The notes under the pieces were generated by a model that saw only the letters and a program-made list of their open reading frames with translations, made no database searches and was not told the origin of the DNA. Source: Colwellia psychrerythraea 34H (GTDB lineage: Bacteria; Pseudomonadota; Gammaproteobacteria; Enterobacterales; Alteromonadaceae). Taken from it: a stretch of DNA of 64,000 nt. The stretch is from NCBI RefSeq assembly GCF_000012325.1, contig NC_003910.7, positions 2,914,001 through 2,978,000 of the forward strand, read 5' to 3'. This document shows, in pieces, positions 52,481-61,050 of this stretch. Made by a program: the position numbers and the translations under genes. Position 1 is the first letter of the stretch. Every line of letters starts with the position of its first letter.

Positions 52481-53656
52481 TTAAGCCTTATGGGCTACAG
52501 TCGCGGTTAATGGGCTGGCAGTGTCACACTGTAAAAATAATTGTGCCGAAACATTTCGGGCTATTTTACGGTAATGATTGGCTATTTCACCAGCGCTATT
52601 TTCAATTATGTCAGATTCACCAAAATCAGCATCTTGGCGAATAGTAATATCTAACGGCAATTGTCCCAACAGTTTTGTTTCATGATCTTCTGCCATATGC
52701 TCACCGCCTGCTTCACCAAAAATATGACTTTTATGGCCACAGTTTTCGCAAAGGTGATAACTCATATTCTCGACAATACCTAATACTGGCACTTTAACCT
52801 TATCGAACATAGCAATACCTTTAACAGCATCTATTAAAGCGATATCTTGTGGTGTGGTTACGATCACAGCAGCTGCAACAGGTACCTTCTGCGCTAAGGT
52901 TAATTGAATGTCTCCCGTACCAGGTGGCATATCAATGAGTAAATAATCAAGCTCTGGCCAATCGGTTTCATTTAATAATTGATTGAATGCAGAGCTGGCC
53001 ATAGGACCTCGCCAAACAGTCGCATCTGCTTCATCAACTAAAAAGCCAATCGACATGGCACTCAAACCTTTGGCATCTACAGGCGTCATAAGTTTGCCAT
53101 CACTAGAGCTTGGTTTCTCATTTTTAAGACCAAGCATGGAAGGAATTGATGGGCCGTATATATCCGCATCCAAAATCCCTACCCGGGCACCTTCGCACAT
53201 TAAGGCATACGCTAAATTAACCGTAGTGGTTGACTTACCTACGCCACCTTTACCTGAGGCGATGGCTATAATATTAGCTACTTTACCTTGTAGCATCCCC
53301 TCTTGCCCTGCTTTATTTTTATCATTACCCAGCGAGAATTGGCGCACTGGTTTTATTGCTAAGTCGATTTCAAAATTAACAGTGCGCGCTAAATTTTCAC
53401 TTAACGTTTGTGCCAACAAATCTAATTCACCTTGACAGACAAATGGCATAAGTAGCTTGATAGTGATTTTTTTCTTTTGGGTGATGCTCAATTGCTGACA
53501 AACGGCTAGAACACCTTGTGGAAAATTGTCTGAAATATAATGCGATAATGTGTCTTTAATAAACTGTTCAATTTCGGATGCGTTAAGTGCTTCACCGTTT
53601 GATTTAATGTCAGTTTTAGGCGTTTTTTTTGAAAAAATTTTACCAAACATAGTCAT
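52481..53656 (-). CDS. apbC: Iron-sulfur cluster carrier protein ApbC (Mrp family)
   Basis: ApbC is a P-loop NTPase that carries Fe-S clusters to target proteins. The 391 residues contain an N-terminal MIP18-like domain (about 20-95), the deviant Walker A motif GKGGVGKSTTT near 135, the DADIYGPSIPSMLG segment, the Walker B-like LLIDMPPGTGD and the cluster-binding CENCGH (CxxC) near 305. It is divergent from metG across 112 bases, the arrangement known in E. coli (mrp and metG). It is upstream of dcd and probably co-transcribed with it. The initiating Met may be the third residue (MFGKIF), at 53650. Confidence 0.95.
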   Translation of the reverse strand: MTMFGKIFSKKTPKTDIKSNGEALNASEIEQFIKDTLSHYISDNFPQGVLAVCQQLSITQKKKITIKLLMPFVCQGELDLLAQTLSENLARTVNFEIDLAIKPVRQFSLGNDKNKAGQEGMLQGKVANIIAIASGKGGVGKSTTTVNLAYALMCEGARVGILDADIYGPSIPSMLGLKNEKPSSSDGKLMTPVDAKGLSAMSIGFLVDEADATVWRGPMASSAFNQLLNETDWPELDYLLIDMPPGTGDIQLTLAQKVPVAAAVIVTTPQDIALIDAVKGIAMFDKVKVPVLGIVENMSYHLCENCGHKSHIFGEAGGEHMAEDHETKLLGQLPLDITIRQDADFGESDIIENSAGEIANHYRKIARNVSAQLFLQCDTASPLTATVAHKA

Positions 53657-53768
53657 TTGGAGACCTTTATAAGAGAAATAGCGAAATTAGTTGCATTCAA
53701 CTAATGAAAATCATCGCTAAATTCTGTACTATTGCCGACATTATTACCATCAAAAACAACTATTTTTC

Positions 53769-55910
53769 ATGTCTGACACTACTTTATCTGAAGCTACATC
53801 AAACACTGCATCGCATTCTTTAGCAGAAAAGCGCAAAATTCTAGTTACTTGTGCCCTTCCTTATGCCAATGGTTCTATCCATTTAGGCCATATGCTAGAG
53901 CATATTCAAACCGATATTTGGGTACGTTTTCAACGAATGCGTGGACATGAAACGTATTTTGTCTGTGCTGATGATGCTCATGGCACGCCAATTATGCTTA
54001 AAGCGCAAGAGCTTGGCATAACACCAGAAGAAATGATCAATGGTGTACGTGAAGAGCGTATTAAAGAATTTAGTGACTTCCATATTAGCTTTGATAATTA
54101 CCACACAACGCATAGCGATGAAAACAAAGAATACTCTGAAAAAATTTACAACGCTTTACATGCGAAAGGTCATATTAAAACCCGCATTATTTCTCAGTTA
54201 TATGATCCTGAAAAAGGCATGTTCTTAGCTGATCGATTTGTTAAAGGTACTTGTCCGAAATGTAAAAGTGAAGATGAAAATGGCGATAGCTGTGACAACT
54301 GTGGTGCGACTTATTCACCAACAGAAGTGCTTAACCCACGTTCAGCTATTTCAGGTGCTACACCGATATTAAAAGATTCTGAACATTACTTCTTTGACTT
54401 GCCTGCTTTTGAAACCATGTTATCAGACTGGATACGCAGTGGTGCATTGCAAGAAGAAGTAGCGAATAAACTGACTGAATGGTTCGAACAAGGTTTAAAG
54501 CAGTGGGATATTAGCCGTGACGCGCCTTACTTTGGTTTTGAAATACCTAATGCTCCAGGTAAATTTTTCTATGTTTGGTTAGATGCGCCTATTGGTTATA
54601 TGGGCAGTTTTAAAAACCTATGTGATAAAGACTCTACTATCGATTTTGACAGCTTTTGGAATAAAAATTCAGACGCCGAGCTATATCACTTTATCGGTAA
54701 AGACATTATTAACTTTCACAGCCTTTTTTGGCCAGCCATGTTAGAAGGCGCTGATTTCCGCAAGCCTACGGCTGTTTTCGCTCATGGTTTTGTTACCGTG
54801 AACGGAGAAAAAATGTCTAAATCTAAAGGGACTTTCATCAAAGGTCGTACTTACTTAGATCATTTAAACCCAGAATATTTACGTTATTACTACGCGACTA
54901 AATTAACACACAAAATTGATGACTTAGATTTAAATCTTGAAGACTTCGTACAACGTGTTAATTCTGATTTAGTGGGTAAAGTGGTTAATATCGCTTCTCG
55001 CTGTGCCAGTTTTATCACCAAACGTTTTGATGGCATGTTATCAACGAACATTGATGATCAAGCACTAGCGGATGAAGTAATGGCTGCGGGTGATAGTATT
55101 GCTGCTCATTATGAATCACGTGATTTCGGCCGTGGTATGCGCGAAATAATGGCGCTTGCTGATAAAGTAAATGAATATATTGCTATAAAAGAACCATGGC
55201 AGCTTGTTAAAGACGAAACTAAGCAACAAGAAGTGCAAGACATTTGTTCATTAGGTATCAACATGTTCCGCACGCTAATGATTTATTTGAAACCTGTACT
55301 ACCTGTACTTGCAGATAGCACCGCTGCTTTCTTAAATGACGAGCTTGTTTGGGAAGGACACAAAACCTTATTAACTGACCATAAAATCAATAAGTTCAAA
55401 GCGTTATTACAACGTGTTGATATGGATAAAGTTAATGCGATGACTGATGCTTCAAAAGATAGCTTAGGCGCACCAGTAGAAGAAGAGAAAAAGCCAGCTA
55501 AGAAAAAGAAAGCCGCTAAAGTAGTTGATAATTCAGCTGCTCTTGCTGATCCTTTAGCTGCAGACCCAATTTCTGAAGAAATTGAGTTTGATGATTTTGC
55601 CAAAATTGATTTACGAATCGTTAAAATCATTAATGCTGAACATGTTGAAAAGGCTGATAAATTAATACAGCTAACTTTAGCGCTTAATGAAGAAGGCACA
55701 GAAACTCGTCAAGTTTTCGCGGGTATTAAGTCAGCTTACAACCCTGAAGATTTAATCGGCAAGCATACGGTCATGGTTGCTAACTTAGCGCCACGTAAAA
55801 TGCGTTTTGGTATGTCAGAAGGAATGGTACTTGCTGCTGGTCCTGGTGATAAAGACTTATGGATATTAAATCCAGATGATGGCGCTAAAGCCGGTATGCG
55901 TGTTAAGTAA
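53769..55910 (+). CDS. metG: Methionyl-tRNA synthetase
   Basis: This enzyme charges tRNA-Met. The 713-residue protein has the class I HIGH-type motif HLGH near residue 38, a zinc-knuckle set of cysteines (CPKCKSE, CDNCGA near 160-175), the KMSKS motif near 347 and the anticodon-binding helices after it. A Lys-rich linker ([11 protein letters not shown] near 580) leads to the C-terminal tRNA-binding domain (about 610-713, [26 protein letters not shown]) that gives the dimeric form. An extra N-terminal stretch of about 20 residues precedes the catalytic core. It is followed by a terminator and a duplicated sequence. Confidence 0.97.
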   Translation: MSDTTLSEATSNTASHSLAEKRKILVTCALPYANGSIHLGHMLEHIQTDIWVRFQRMRGHETYFVCADDAHGTPIMLKAQELGITPEEMINGVREERIKEFSDFHISFDNYHTTHSDENKEYSEKIYNALHAKGHIKTRIISQLYDPEKGMFLADRFVKGTCPKCKSEDENGDSCDNCGATYSPTEVLNPRSAISGATPILKDSEHYFFDLPAFETMLSDWIRSGALQEEVANKLTEWFEQGLKQWDISRDAPYFGFEIPNAPGKFFYVWLDAPIGYMGSFKNLCDKDSTIDFDSFWNKNSDAELYHFIGKDIINFHSLFWPAMLEGADFRKPTAVFAHGFVTVNGEKMSKSKGTFIKGRTYLDHLNPEYLRYYYATKLTHKIDDLDLNLEDFVQRVNSDLVGKVVNIASRCASFITKRFDGMLSTNIDDQALADEVMAAGDSIAAHYESRDFGRGMREIMALADKVNEYIAIKEPWQLVKDETKQQEVQDICSLGINMFRTLMIYLKPVLPVLADSTAAFLNDELVWEGHKTLLTDHKINKFKALLQRVDMDKVNAMTDASKDSLGAPVEEEKKPAKKKKAAKVVDNSAALADPLAADPISEEIEFDDFAKIDLRIVKIINAEHVEKADKLIQLTLALNEEGTETRQVFAGIKSAYNPEDLIGKHTVMVANLAPRKMRFGMSEGMVLAAGPGDKDLWILNPDDGAKAGMRVK

Positions 55911-55957
55911 TACCTCAAGTAATGCTTGAAGTAATATTTTAAGTAAAAATATTTAAC

Positions 55958-55990
55958 AAAAAAGGTATGGTGTTTCACTATACCTTTTTT
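55958..55990 (+). terminator. Intrinsic terminator after metG
   Basis: AAAAAAGGTAT pairs with ATACCTTTTTT around an 11-base loop, and the pairing can extend with one G-U and a few more bases. The plus-strand end is a T6 run. It lies 47 bases past the metG stop. Confidence 0.85.
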
Positions 55991-56046
55991 AATATATATA
56001 CCCATGATACTTCAAGATACGAGTTTCACTATACCTTTTTTAATAT
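55972..56046. repeat. 24-bp perfect direct repeat flanking a short insert
   Basis: The same 24 bases, beginning GTTTCACTATACC and ending TTTTTTAATAT, occur at 55972-55995 and 56023-56046. They flank 27 bases containing ATACCCATGATACTTCAAG, which resembles the end of copy C (ACCCGTTCCACTTGAAG). The first copy is the right arm of the metG terminator. It looks like an insertion or excision scar. Confidence 0.75.
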
Positions 56047-56073
56047 CTAATGCTTTTTAATTCAGGAAATTGT

Positions 56074-56496
56074 ATGAGCTTTATTTCTATCCCAAAAAGA
56101 CCTTTAAAATTAGCACTAACGGTCGTTCTCTTAACAACTATGCTTGGGGGATGTACTGGTAACTATACCTTTGAAAGCAACGTTAAGGCTGATAATGCCG
56201 AGGAATATTTTAGCGCTAGTAAAGTTAAAATATTTAATGACGAACAAGATTTTAACGTAAATTATCAATATGTAGGTTTGGTTGAAGGTGAAGATTGCCA
56301 AAAAGAGCCACATCTTGCCGCACCCGATGCAATTAATGCGCGTACACAAGCGAGACAAGCTGCTTATTTGAAAAAAGCCAACGCCATTATTTTTACTAGC
56401 TGTATTGATATAGAAACCAAACATTGTGTCGCACAAGTTGTTTGTTACGGTAAAGCTTATCGATTAGCTGTCCCTGACGAGCAAGTAGAACAATAA
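56074..56496 (+). CDS. rcsF: RcsF-like outer-membrane lipoprotein
   Basis: This lipoprotein carries a lipobox: the hydrophobic segment LALTVVLLTTMLGGC ends in the Cys for lipidation. After that a mature domain has four further cysteines (GEDC, TSCID, KHC, VVCYG) that match the two disulfides of RcsF, the sensor of the Rcs envelope-stress pathway. The ARTQARQAAYLKKANAIIFTSC stretch corresponds to the RcsF helix. I start at ATG 56074 (AGGAAA upstream). The frame opens eight codons earlier, without a good ribosome site. The next gene is trmO, as in E. coli, where rcsF and trmO are adjacent. No Rcs kinase or phosphotransfer genes are in the window. Confidence 0.88.
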   Translation: MSFISIPKRPLKLALTVVLLTTMLGGCTGNYTFESNVKADNAEEYFSASKVKIFNDEQDFNVNYQYVGLVEGEDCQKEPHLAAPDAINARTQARQAAYLKKANAIIFTSCIDIETKHCVAQVVCYGKAYRLAVPDEQVEQ

Positions 56497-56497
56497 A

Positions 56498-57244
56498 ATG
56501 TCAAACACATGCGAAACCACTCATGATGCACAAAGCTTTAAATTTGATGCCATTGGCGTCATTGAGTCGCCCTATCAAGAGAAGTTTGCCATACCTCGTC
56601 AGCCAAATTTAGTCAGTGCGGCAAAAGGTAAGGTAGTGCTACTTGGTGACGCTAACAATCATGAGTTAGTTCGTGATATTGAACAATTTAGTCACCTATG
56701 GTTACTCTTTGTCTTTCATGGCACGCAAGAACAAGGATGGAAGCCTTTGGTACGCCCGCCTCGACTTGGCGGTAATGTAAAAACAGGTGTACTGGCAACC
56801 CGTTCAACTTTTCGGCCAAACCCAATTGGCATGTCCGTAGTGAAACTCGATAAGGTTACGACAGAAAAAAAGCAAACTATTTTACATATCTCTGGTTTAG
56901 ATTTATTAAATGGCACACCTATTATCGATATAAAGCCTTATGTGCCCTATTCTGACGCGATTATTGATGCCGATGCAGGTTTTGCACAAGAGCAACCTGA
57001 TGCCGCTTTATCCGTTGTATTTAGTGAGCAAATGCAAGCTGACCTGATAAAATATCAACAACGTGATAGTGAATTAGGATTATTAATAGAGCAAGTATTA
57101 AAACAAGATCCTCGACCAGCCTATAAACGCGGTAAAACTGATGATAAAGTTTATGGCATGAGTTTATATGACTTAAATATCCAATGGCAATTGATCACCT
57201 TAGATACCGTATTAGTGCTAAACATTACTCAAGTCACCAAGTGA
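56498..57244 (+). CDS. trmO: tRNA-Thr m6t6A37 methyltransferase TrmO
   Basis: TrmO adds an N6-methyl group to t6A37 in tRNA-Thr(GGU) and is known also as TsaA/YaeB. The 248-residue product begins its domain with FKFDAIGVIESPYQEKFAIPRQP and contains GTQEQGWKPLVRPPRLGGN, GVLATRSTFRPNPIGMSVVKL and DIKPYVPYSD, the family core, and DPRPAYKRG near the end. It begins one base after the rcsF stop, so it is very likely co-translated. Confidence 0.95.
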   Translation: MSNTCETTHDAQSFKFDAIGVIESPYQEKFAIPRQPNLVSAAKGKVVLLGDANNHELVRDIEQFSHLWLLFVFHGTQEQGWKPLVRPPRLGGNVKTGVLATRSTFRPNPIGMSVVKLDKVTTEKKQTILHISGLDLLNGTPIIDIKPYVPYSDAIIDADAGFAQEQPDAALSVVFSEQMQADLIKYQQRDSELGLLIEQVLKQDPRPAYKRGKTDDKVYGMSLYDLNIQWQLITLDTVLVLNITQVTK

Positions 57245-57303
57245 TAAAGCAAACAAGTGGCTGAGCCATATTCTGCTAAACACTCGATAAGTAGAGATAA
57301 ACA

Positions 57304-57951
57304 ATGAGCCAGTATATTATTAACAAAACAGTATCGACTAACCAATCGGCCAGCTTCAGCCCTGATTGGCAAACAATAGATGCCATAGAAATTAATCATT
57401 TCCCATGGTATCAAGCTGGCAGAAAGCAAAACACACAAGTAAAGCTGACTGCAAATAACGAAACTTTGTTCATCCAGATAATTGCACAAGACAAATACAG
57501 CTTCGCCAAACAAACCGAATTAAATAATATGCTTGTCTGTGAAGATTCTTGTGTGGAGTTCTTCTTTAGTCCTTCCGGAATTCTTGGCAGTAGCTACGTT
57601 AACTTAGAAGTGAATTGTTGTGGCACACTTCACCTCGCTTATGGTGAAGGACGCGATAATCGTCAATTTATCAGCCTTGAAGCCGCGAGTTTAATCCAAC
57701 GTAAAAGTAGTATTAGCTCACCGGTTAAAATAGAAAGTGAACATGATCATGAGTGGTGTGTTGAAATAGCTCTACCCTTTGCAGCAATTGAGCAACTAAC
57801 TGGCGAAAGCGTGAATAAAGCTAAGTGGTTTGCCAACTTCTATCGCTGTGGCGGTAGAACAGAGCCACAGTACGCGGTATGGAACAATATTGATGTATCT
57901 GAGCCTGATTATCATAGACCTGAATACTTCGGCGAGTTAGTGTTTATCTAA
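57304..57951 (+). CDS. Carbohydrate-binding (CBM9-like) domain protein
   Basis: The 215-residue protein appears to be one CBM9-like beta-sandwich of the kind annotated 'carbohydrate-binding family 9-like'. Segments that support this are VKLTANNETLFIQIIAQDKYSF near residue 45, VCEDSCVEFFFSPSGILGSSYVNLEVNCCGTLHLAYG near 75, a middle EHDHEWCVEIALPFAAIEQL and AKWFANFYRCGG with the late YFGELVFI strand. No signal peptide is seen. The function in this organism is unknown. It follows trmO by 59 bases on the same strand, so co-transcription is possible. Confidence 0.75.
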   Translation: MSQYIINKTVSTNQSASFSPDWQTIDAIEINHFPWYQAGRKQNTQVKLTANNETLFIQIIAQDKYSFAKQTELNNMLVCEDSCVEFFFSPSGILGSSYVNLEVNCCGTLHLAYGEGRDNRQFISLEAASLIQRKSSISSPVKIESEHDHEWCVEIALPFAAIEQLTGESVNKAKWFANFYRCGGRTEPQYAVWNNIDVSEPDYHRPEYFGELVFI

Positions 57952-58017
57952 CGCCTCTGCTACAAATTATATGTAAAAAAGCAAAAATTGATATGGGTTC
58001 CTTACGCAATAGCTTTG

Positions 58018-58602
58018 TTACAACAATGGCTTCCTTGCAATAATCTGAGCAATAGCTTGTTTTCCTGATTCATTATTAGCATCAGCGTTTTTTGCATCAA
58101 TGACGCCTTCAAAGCTATAGATAATATCCCAATCAGAAAAGAGTTTAGCCAACTCACCATGGTTTAATAAAAAATTAGGGTTTTTAGGTCGGCCAAATTG
58201 TGGCTGCTCTACGGTAAAGGTTTCATACACAACATAACCACCAGGGATAACAGCTTGTTTGATTTGTTCAAATAGAGGTCGATGCAAATAACGAAAAACA
58301 ATAATCGCTGAAAACGACTTACCCGCTAAAGGCTTTAACTCCTCTTGTTCAAAACTGTCTTGCTCAAAATCAACTTGCCAAAAGCTCGCCGTTGATTTTT
58401 CCTCGCCATTATGACAATTTACTGTACTCTCAACCTGCTCTAGAGCCGACTCTTTTATATCGGCAAAGACTACAGGGATGTTTTGATTTAGAAGGTAAAG
58501 CCCATTTCTGCCACTACCACAGGCAAGATCAAGCACTGGCGCTTGCATATTTGCTTCATGTAATAACTTAACAGTTTTTTCTAATAACGGGGAGTGACTC
58601 AA
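58018..58602 (-). CDS. Class I SAM-dependent methyltransferase (TehB-like)
   Basis: This 194-residue methyltransferase has SAM motif I in VLDLACGSGRNGLYL (about residues 19-33), the adenosine-binding FADIKESALEQV acidic residue near 47, and the FSAIIVFRYLHRP motif near 105. Its substrate is unknown. The closest named relatives are small TehB/UbiE-type enzymes. The ATG lies six bases after the end of the broken membrane-protein gene upstream, so the two were probably translated from one mRNA before the insertion. Confidence 0.85.
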   Translation of the reverse strand: MSHSPLLEKTVKLLHEANMQAPVLDLACGSGRNGLYLLNQNIPVVFADIKESALEQVESTVNCHNGEEKSTASFWQVDFEQDSFEQEELKPLAGKSFSAIIVFRYLHRPLFEQIKQAVIPGGYVVYETFTVEQPQFGRPKNPNFLLNHGELAKLFSDWDIIYSFEGVIDAKNADANNESGKQAIAQIIARKPLL

Positions 58603-58608
58603 TTGAAA

Positions 58609-59263
58609 CTATCCTTTGGTGTCGTTTAATGAGGTGATTTTTTTACCATGAACAAATGAATAATAACGCACCGAACTGGGTGCATGGGAGATCATGCCTG
58701 AGATAATAATTATCGCAACTAAACAATGCCAAGCATATTCATCAAAAAAGAAAACACAGGTAAGCAGGGTCAATTTAACGTACATAGCAAGCGCCCTGAT
58801 TTGTACAAACCAGACAAAGTTAGATAACGCTTCGAGGCTTATACCCGTTCCACTTGAAGATGCAGGATTCAGCTGGAATTAGAAACGCCTTTAGGCAAGG
58901 CATTGATTGAAGAGAATGGTTGTTCCCTTATCGAAATCAATAACGCAGCATAAAGCGTTTATAAACCAGCCCCTTGGGGAAGACTGAGCAAATCATACTC
59001 TGCGTTACATTTCTTTTTAAGGGAATAACCCTTAATAAAAAAATTCGCCTTGATTATGAATCGCTCAGATTTCCTGAAACGAGCATCTTCAAGTGGAGCG
59101 GGTATATTAAACCTAAGCCACTTACAATAGTAATGCCCCAGTAAACATCTTGTTCTGTTCCGGTCAAAATCGAAGCAAAAACACCAGCAAAACCAACTAG
59201 GTGAGTTGTGCGTAATGATATTTTTAACCAACGTTTACCGATAAAGTTAGGAATAATAGACAA
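58609..59263 (-). pseudogene. Membrane-protein gene broken by an inverted-repeat element
   Basis: The first 53 codons (MSIIPNFIGKRWLKISLRTT, then TGTEQDVYWGITIVSGLGLI) run from 59263 to 59105, and the last 76 codons (SLEALSNFVWF, ALAMYVKLTLLTCVFFFDEY, HCLVAIIIISGMISHAPSS, ending SLNDTKG) run from 58839 to a TAG at 58609-58611. The 263-base element at 58842-59104 separates them. If that element and one copy of the flanking TA are removed, the two parts join in frame as a 129-residue protein with about four hydrophobic helices. I do not recognise the family. The current gene would make a truncated protein with about 16 foreign residues. Confidence 0.85.
58842..59104. repeat. Small inverted-repeat element (copy C) inserted in a gene
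   Basis: The left end, positions 58840-58863, and the right end, 59083-59106, are 24-base inverted repeats with one mismatch (TACCCGTTCCACTTGAAG at left, TACCCGCTCCACTTGAAG reversed at right). TA flanks the element on both sides (58840-58841 and 59105-59106). The core holds GGCAAGGCATTGATTGAAG, GAATGGTTGTTCCCTTATC and AAATCAATAACGCAGCAT, the same order as in copies A and B. No open frame encodes a transposase. The features are those of a MITE with TA target preference. Confidence 0.85.
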
Positions 59264-59355
59264 AAGAACTTCACACTTTAAATAAAAGATTTCAAATTGA
59301 ACAATAACTCATTATAAATTGATTAAAGGTCAAGTTGTGTTAAATTTTCAAATAA

Positions 59356-59392
59356 AAAAAGCACTAGGTAGTTTAACTACTTAGCGCTTTTT
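59356..59392 (-). terminator. Intrinsic terminator after slyD
   Basis: AAAAAGCACTAGGTAGTT pairs with AACTACTTAGCGCTTTTT with two mismatched positions. The minus strand continues into TTTTTTTATT. It lies 51 bases past the slyD stop. Confidence 0.8.
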
Positions 59393-59442
59393 ATTTAGTC
59401 TTTATTCAGCCGTAACAACGGCTAATTAATATCTAATGGACT

Positions 59443-59946
59443 CTAATGATCATGACCACAACTGCTATCAGCACTGTGAACATGTCCATGTTGAATTTCT
59501 TCTTCAGTCGCTTCACGTACGTCAACGATATCAATATCAAAAGTCAGTACTTTGCCCGCTAATGGTGGATTGATATCAACAGTAACCATAAATTTACCCA
59601 CTTTTAGTACGGTAACTTGGCGTTGACCTGCATCAGTTTGTACAGCAGCAGTCATGCCTTTTTTCCATTTAGCATTTTTGCTGACTAAACCGTGTAAATG
59701 TTTAACTGGTACACGTTGCTCTAATCCTTCTTGATACGGACCGTAAGCGTCTTCTGGTTGTAAAGTTACCGAAAACTTTTCACCTCTTTCTTTACCTGTT
59801 AATGCTTTCTCTAAGCCTGGTAAAGTATTGTTAGCGCCATGTAAATAGGTTAAAGGCTCATGACCGTCTGATGATTCTATTTCTTCACCCGCTTCATTTT
59901 TAAGGGTGTAGTGAAAGTGAGCAACGGTTTTTTCAGCAATTTTCAT
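59443..59946 (-). CDS. slyD: FKBP-type peptidyl-prolyl isomerase SlyD
   Basis: SlyD is a cytoplasmic prolyl isomerase and chaperone with metal-binding ability. I start at ATG 59946: the upstream 23 codons of the longer frame do not look like this family. The 167-residue product begins MKIAEKTVAHFHYTLKNEAG, with the SDGHEPLTYLHGANNTLPGLEKAL FKBP start and the LQPEDAYGPY insert-in-flap region. The tail is His-rich (QHGHVHSADSSCGHDH), a shorter form of the E. coli metal-binding tail used in nickel delivery. A terminator follows it. Confidence 0.93.
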   Translation of the reverse strand: MKIAEKTVAHFHYTLKNEAGEEIESSDGHEPLTYLHGANNTLPGLEKALTGKERGEKFSVTLQPEDAYGPYQEGLEQRVPVKHLHGLVSKNAKWKKGMTAAVQTDAGQRQVTVLKVGKFMVTVDINPPLAGKVLTFDIDIVDVREATEEEIQHGHVHSADSSCGHDH

Positions 59947-60102
59947 AGTAATCTCTTCTTTAATGCTTTTGTTAATATTTATGTAAATACTCGTGTGAGT
60001 AAAAATAATCTTCAATGTTATGGTGAGCAGTGTACCTTGCTTTACTGAGTAATCAAGTCAATTTGATACCCTTTGCTTATGACCTAATTTGATGACTAGA
60101 CT

Positions 60103-61002
60103 CTACGACCACAGTAGTAAGATAACTACACTTAAAACAATAAGGAACATGCCTAGATATTCTTTTAGGGTGACCGTTTCTTTAAATACCCGATAAGTTA
60201 ATGCCAAGGTAATAAAAAACTCAACTTGTCCCAATGCTTTTACATAGGCAGCGTTTTGATAACTCGCGCCAGTAAACCAGCCTATTGAGCCTAATACACT
60301 GGTAACGCCAACAAATAAGCATAACCGCCAGTGCTTCATCATCAGCGGTAATTGTGATTTATCTTGAATGTATACGTAGATAAGTGAAATAACCGATTGC
60401 ACCGTGATCATAAACACCAAGGTAACCGCAGCGCTTACCATCAAATCAGTATTAAGTGCCAAACTTGATTCACGAATAAGCAACGTGGTGATAGCTAAAC
60501 CAAGACCGGCCGCTAAACCATATCCCATACCAATCAGACCTTGCGAATCAGCCAAGATATCTCTTAAGTTAAACCGCACTTTAGACACTAAAAACACGCC
60601 AACCACACCGACAATGACACTAAACCAACCTAAGCCAGACAGTGTAGCCCCGAATACTAAAGCGCCGACAATCGCCACTTGTATTGCTTCAGTTTTAGCT
60701 AAACTCGTTGCCACAGCAAAGTTACGGTAACGAAAGGCGGCGACTAAACACACGGTGCCCACTATTTGCATCACACAAGCAATTAATGCGTATTGTAAAA
60801 AATCGTTATTGAGTGCTGGTACTGCTACTTGTCTAAAATCAAGCATCCACCATAGGTAGGCCCATGCAAAAGGTAAGGCAAATACATAGCGTACACCTGT
60901 GGTGGCCATGGAATTGAGCTTACCCGATAATTGCTTTTGTCCTGCGGTCCTTACAGCCTGCATTGTTGCGGCTAATAAAGTGAAATAAATCCAAATTTCC
61001 AA
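60103..61002 (-). CDS. EamA-family (DMT superfamily) transporter
   Basis: This 299-residue inner-membrane protein has about ten predicted helices arranged in two EamA repeats. Repeat 1 ends with FAVATSLAKTEAIQVAIVGALVFG and repeat 2 with GASYQNAAYVKALGQVEFFITLALTYRVFKE, the typical conserved exits. It likely moves small metabolites, but the substrate is not visible. It lies 48 bases downstream of sbcC on the same strand. Confidence 0.88.
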   Translation of the reverse strand: MEIWIYFTLLAATMQAVRTAGQKQLSGKLNSMATTGVRYVFALPFAWAYLWWMLDFRQVAVPALNNDFLQYALIACVMQIVGTVCLVAAFRYRNFAVATSLAKTEAIQVAIVGALVFGATLSGLGWFSVIVGVVGVFLVSKVRFNLRDILADSQGLIGMGYGLAAGLGLAITTLLIRESSLALNTDLMVSAAVTLVFMITVQSVISLIYVYIQDKSQLPLMMKHWRLCLFVGVTSVLGSIGWFTGASYQNAAYVKALGQVEFFITLALTYRVFKETVTLKEYLGMFLIVLSVVILLLWS

Positions 61003-61050
61003 AAATGTACCCTTTCCTATTTATGATCAATAATAATTAATCAATAATCG

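Noticed and set aside
58694..59231. Open frames on both strands inside the 58.9-kb element and its flanks
   Set aside because: They cross the inverted ends and the core shared with copies A and B, where the frames are not preserved. They are read-through of the repeat.
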